From: Candidatus Avelusimicrobium ruminicola
GTDB lineage: Bacteria > Elusimicrobiota > Elusimicrobia > Elusimicrobiales > Elusimicrobiaceae
Length of the DNA: 9,144 nucleotides
Assembly (NCBI GenBank): GCA_900319885.1
Contig: ONQH01000044.1
Span: 1-9,144 of the forward strand
Direction of reading: 5' to 3'
Shown here: positions 7,350 through 9,144 of the stretch, piece after piece
How positions within the stretch are numbered: the stretch's first letter is position 1
How the letters are laid out: each line of letters starts with the position of its first letter
Notes under the pieces: model-generated
What the model saw: only the letters and a program-made list of their open reading frames with translations
Databases searched by the model: none
Told to the model about the DNA's origin: nothing
Translations under genes and position numbers: made by a program

Positions 7350-7630
7350 TTATGCTGCCCAGCACCAATAGCGAAGAATCCAAAATAATTGCCAAACGTT
7401 TGCAAGAGCGCATTAACGCCATTACGTTGCCTACCAAATACACAGACGGGAAAGAAATTCGCATTTCCATCAGCCAAGGGATGGCGTCGTTCCCGGCGGA
7501 TGCGGCCTCTACCGAAGAATTGCTTGAAAAGGCGGACAAGGCCCTCTACGTAGTCAAGAAAAACGGTCGCGGGCACTTTGCCGTTTACCGCGAAGTGGCC
7601 GACCAAACCACCGATTATAAGAAGGAATAA
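7301..7630 (+). pseudogene. Displaced C-terminal half of the GGDEF domain
   Basis: This frame encodes the rest of the domain started at 6162. It reads CQTDVPCRF, then the GGDEM signature loop (7331-7345), VIMLPSTNSEESKIIAKRLQERI, ISISQGMASFPADAASTEELLEKADKALYVVKKNGR, and stops at 7628-7630. The order and spacing are those of a normal GGDEF C-terminal lobe. The first codon, TTG at 7301, lies at the deletion junction and has no ribosome binding site, so independent translation is unlikely. The inhibitory-site RxxD that sits five residues before GGDEF reads CxxD here. No slippery heptamer is present, and the intervening helix is physically absent, so programmed frameshifting would not restore the protein. 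It is most simply the tail of a broken gene, or of an intact gene damaged by an assembly error. Confidence 0.8.
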
Positions 7631-7639
7631 CTCAACTTA

Positions 7640-7716
7640 ATTGAATTCCAAAAAGTTCAAGTCCCTGAAACAAGTTCAGGGATTTTGCTAATTCAATACT
7701 GCTTTTTTTTGTTTTT
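7640..7716 (+). terminator. Rho-independent terminator closing the glgA-to-GGDEF unit
   Basis: An inner perfect 8-bp stem pairs TCCCTGAA (7662-7669) with TTCAGGGA (7675-7682) around a 5-base loop; it extends to 11 bp with one G-T pair. An outer 8-bp arm pairs ATTGAATT (7640-7647) with AATTCAAT (7690-7697). The outer arm is followed within 6 bases by T8-G-T6 (7703-7716). The structure begins 10 bases after the stop at 7630 and precedes the next promoter, as expected for the end of a transcription unit. Confidence 0.85.
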
Positions 7717-7757
7717 TCTTCAATTTTCTCCCTCGGGGTTTCTCTCTAAAAAAAGTA

Positions 7758-7786
7758 TTGACAACCCCGTCAAAACTTGCGACAAT
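7758..7786 (+). promoter_or_regulatory. Sigma70-type promoter for the secreted cysteine-rich protein
   Basis: A perfect -35 box TTGACA (7758-7763) is followed after exactly 17 bases by GACAAT (7781-7786), which matches TATAAT at four of six positions, including the conserved second A and last T. It lies between the terminator and the only downstream gene. Transcription would start near 7792-7795 and give a leader of about 170 nt. Bases 7717-7757, between the terminator and this promoter, are T-rich and then A-rich, with nothing else recognised. Confidence 0.7.
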
Positions 7787-7792
7787 TAAAGT

Positions 7793-7963
7793 GTGTAGTT
7801 CTCTACGAGGCTTTTTAGGGGGACACGCACATAGCTAGAAAACCGAAACTGCGTTTTATTTTGAAAAAATAAAATGTGGTTTGTATGTAGTTTTTATATG
7901 TAAAATTTACTACAATGTAGAAGACGCAAAGTAGTAATAAACCTTGCAAGGGATTAAAACGAA
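7793..7963 (+). promoter_or_regulatory. Long structured 5' leader, candidate cis-regulatory RNA
   Basis: The leader is long and highly foldable. GTAG/CTAC (7795-7798 with 7803-7806) can form a small hairpin at the 5' end. Bases 7846-7863 pair with 7865-7882 in a hairpin of roughly 18 bp with three G-T pairs around a GAA-containing loop. GTAGTTTTTA (7887-7896) pairs with 7901-7913 with a 3-base bulge. The bases CACGCACA (7824-7831), AAACC (7840-7844), GACGCAAAG (7923-7931) and AAACC (7938-7942) recall in order the conserved blocks of the c-di-GMP-I (GEMM) riboswitch. However, the spacing between the halves is far larger than usual and the 3' helix of that class is not evident. No riboswitch class is assigned. 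The ribosome binding site would be AAGGGA at 7948-7953, 10 bases before the ATG. Confidence 0.4.
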
Positions 7964-9144
7964 ATGACAAAACTTCAAAATTTATTTTCTAACTTTTTCA
8001 AATCTCAGACGGTAAAAACGTCTCTTTTAACAATAATTTTTGTGGCGCTTTGTGCCCCGCTTTTTGCCCAAACCGTAAACGTGGTCAGCACCGGTGTGTA
8101 TTATACGGACAAGGTGCAAGCGGATGAGAACGATGGCAGTACTACCAACCCTCCCACTCCCAACGGCACTACTTCCAACAATGACAGAGCATTATACTGT
8201 AACGGATGGGTGGATGCTGACGGTAAATTACAAGCGTGGCCTCGTACGACTGATACTACTGGTGTTGATGACCGTAGCTTCATCGTCTCAAACGCTACGG
8301 GGGTTAACCCTACTTCCAATCGCACCCAGTATGACCCGTGGGTTTCTTCTGCTTTGATTGAGTACGATCAACCGTACCCGTCTCCAACTAAGGACAACAA
8401 CTACCCCAACCACTGCTTGGGGTTGTGCGCGTCTTTTTCTTGTAGCAATTTGCCGGTGGGGCAAACTACGTATTCTGTTTCGTTCCCGATTCAGCGCATT
8501 ACCTTTGATATTTTTAAATACTACAACGGCAAAAACCCTAAAAGTGCCGACGAAACCCCTACCATCCGCTCCATTGACGTGTATCCCATGAGAAATACGG
8601 ATAAGCCTGAAGAATATACATGTGGTTCTTATCACTGTACTAACGCTGGAAATGATGACGTGAAAAATTCGCGTACAGCAGAATGTTTGGGTGCTCACTG
8701 GATTTGTGATGGAACCAATACGGGGAAAAATATTGCGTGTGGGTATATCCCGGGTCTGTCTCAGCTAATTTGTGCAGTATCGGGGAGTAGCGAAGTCACA
8801 TGTTCGCAAGATTCAACATCAAAAGAGTATACCTGTGCCTTGGGGAAATCTCTAACTGTTACAGCTTCTACTCAAACAGTAAGTGGCACGAAGTATTTAA
8901 ATATTAGAAGTAATAATGGCATGTCTTCACGTATTATTGTGAATGACGCCGTAGATCAATGTAAACTCAATGCAAGCGATGAATTTACGTCCGCTTGTAT
9001 TCAATCAATAGCTTCGGGAACGCAGTCGATGTGTTGGTCGACCATGACTACTAAAGCGGATGCTTGTTCTCAGGGAATAGGCAACAACGGATGTGAAGGG
9101 TTTATTGACGGAGCAGATGGAGCATCGTCTGCAGGCGAGTATTT
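7964..9144 (+). CDS. Secreted cysteine-rich protein of unknown function (3' end beyond window)
   Basis: The frame is open from ATG 7964 to the right edge: 393 codons with no stop. An in-frame TAA at 7955-7957 excludes a longer start. A signal peptide is clear: a polar N-region with lysines (KSQTVKT), the hydrophobic core SLLTIIFVALCAPLFA, and predicted cleavage A35|Q36. C30 does not fit a lipobox because leucine precedes it. The mature part is hydrophilic, rich in N, T, S and D, with a low-complexity linker (about 58-73, T/N/P/G) and 17 cysteines in about 358 residues, some in short-spaced groups (HCLGLCASFSC; TCGSYHC). This suggests a disulfide-stabilised surface or extracellular protein. 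No catalytic motif, known repeat or anchoring domain was recognised. It has its own promoter and leader, separate from the upstream operon. Family and true length are unknown. Confidence 0.8.
   Translation, partial: MTKLQNLFSNFFKSQTVKTSLLTIIFVALCAPLFAQTVNVVSTGVYYTDKVQADENDGSTTNPPTPNGTTSNNDRALYCNGWVDADGKLQAWPRTTDTTGVDDRSFIVSNATGVNPTSNRTQYDPWVSSALIEYDQPYPSPTKDNNYPNHCLGLCASFSCSNLPVGQTTYSVSFPIQRITFDIFKYYNGKNPKSADETPTIRSIDVYPMRNTDKPEEYTCGSYHCTNAGNDDVKNSRTAECLGAHWICDGTNTGKNIACGYIPGLSQLICAVSGSSEVTCSQDSTSKEYTCALGKSLTVTASTQTVSGTKYLNIRSNNGMSSRIIVNDAVDQCKLNASDEFTSACIQSIASGTQSMCWSTMTTKADACSQGIGNNGCEGFIDGADGASSAGEY

Noticed and set aside
7730..7738. CCCTCGGGG as a second terminator hairpin
   Set aside because: The loop would be only two or three bases and the stem three; the following T-run is too short.
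7631..7963. tRNA, CRISPR or small protein in the intergenic stretch
   Set aside because: No cloverleaf, no repeated spacers and no open frame with a ribosome binding site; the stretch is accounted for by terminator, promoter and leader.
8094..8698. Open frames on both strands within the secreted-protein region
   Set aside because: The frame starting at 7964 has a signal peptide, promoter and leader and stays open to the edge, so the others are shadows of it.

Overview
The window holds a tightly packed block of same-strand genes (about 1-7630), a transcription terminator, a roughly 330-base non-coding stretch with a promoter and a structured leader, and the start of a secreted cysteine-rich protein that runs off the right edge. 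The signal peptides, a periplasmic EnvC-like factor and a CtpA protease suggest a diderm (Gram-negative-type) bacterium of moderate GC. The gene set would fit a gut Elusimicrobiota-like lineage, but that is an inference from general character, not from any marker in the window.

Layout: the 3' end of glgA (glycogen/starch synthase) is followed by ftsX, an envC-like degenerate LytM factor, ctpA (S41 protease), tsaD (tRNA t6A synthesis), a family-1 solute-binding protein with no signal peptide, and a GAF-GAF-GGDEF protein broken by a frameshifting deletion. Gaps are 2-15 bases or overlaps, so glgA to the GGDEF gene is probably one transcription unit. It ends at a compound hairpin plus T-tract at 7640-7716. 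A TTGACA-N17-GACAAT promoter at 7758-7786 then starts a new unit with a leader of about 170 nt before the secreted protein at 7964.

The ftsX-envC-ctpA trio is a known type of cell-envelope neighbourhood. FtsX normally transmits FtsE ATPase activity across the inner membrane to a coiled-coil LytM partner, which switches on peptidoglycan cleavage at the septum. CtpA-type proteases often process envelope proteins nearby. Here the ATPase gene ftsE is not next to ftsX, and the FtsX protein lacks most of the cytoplasmic loop that carries the usual FtsE-contact motif. The EnvC-like protein has lost its catalytic histidines and aspartate, so it should be a regulator and not a hydrolase.

The second unusual pair is the solute-binding protein and the GAF-GAF-GGDEF protein, whose genes lie 2 bases apart. 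The binding protein starts directly at what is normally the mature N-terminus, with a strong ribosome binding site and an in-frame stop just upstream. It is therefore probably cytoplasmic and could act as an intracellular ligand sensor for the neighbouring signalling protein. The GGDEF domain has lost about 43 bases, so the cyclase is probably inactive in this genome, unless the deletion is an assembly error.
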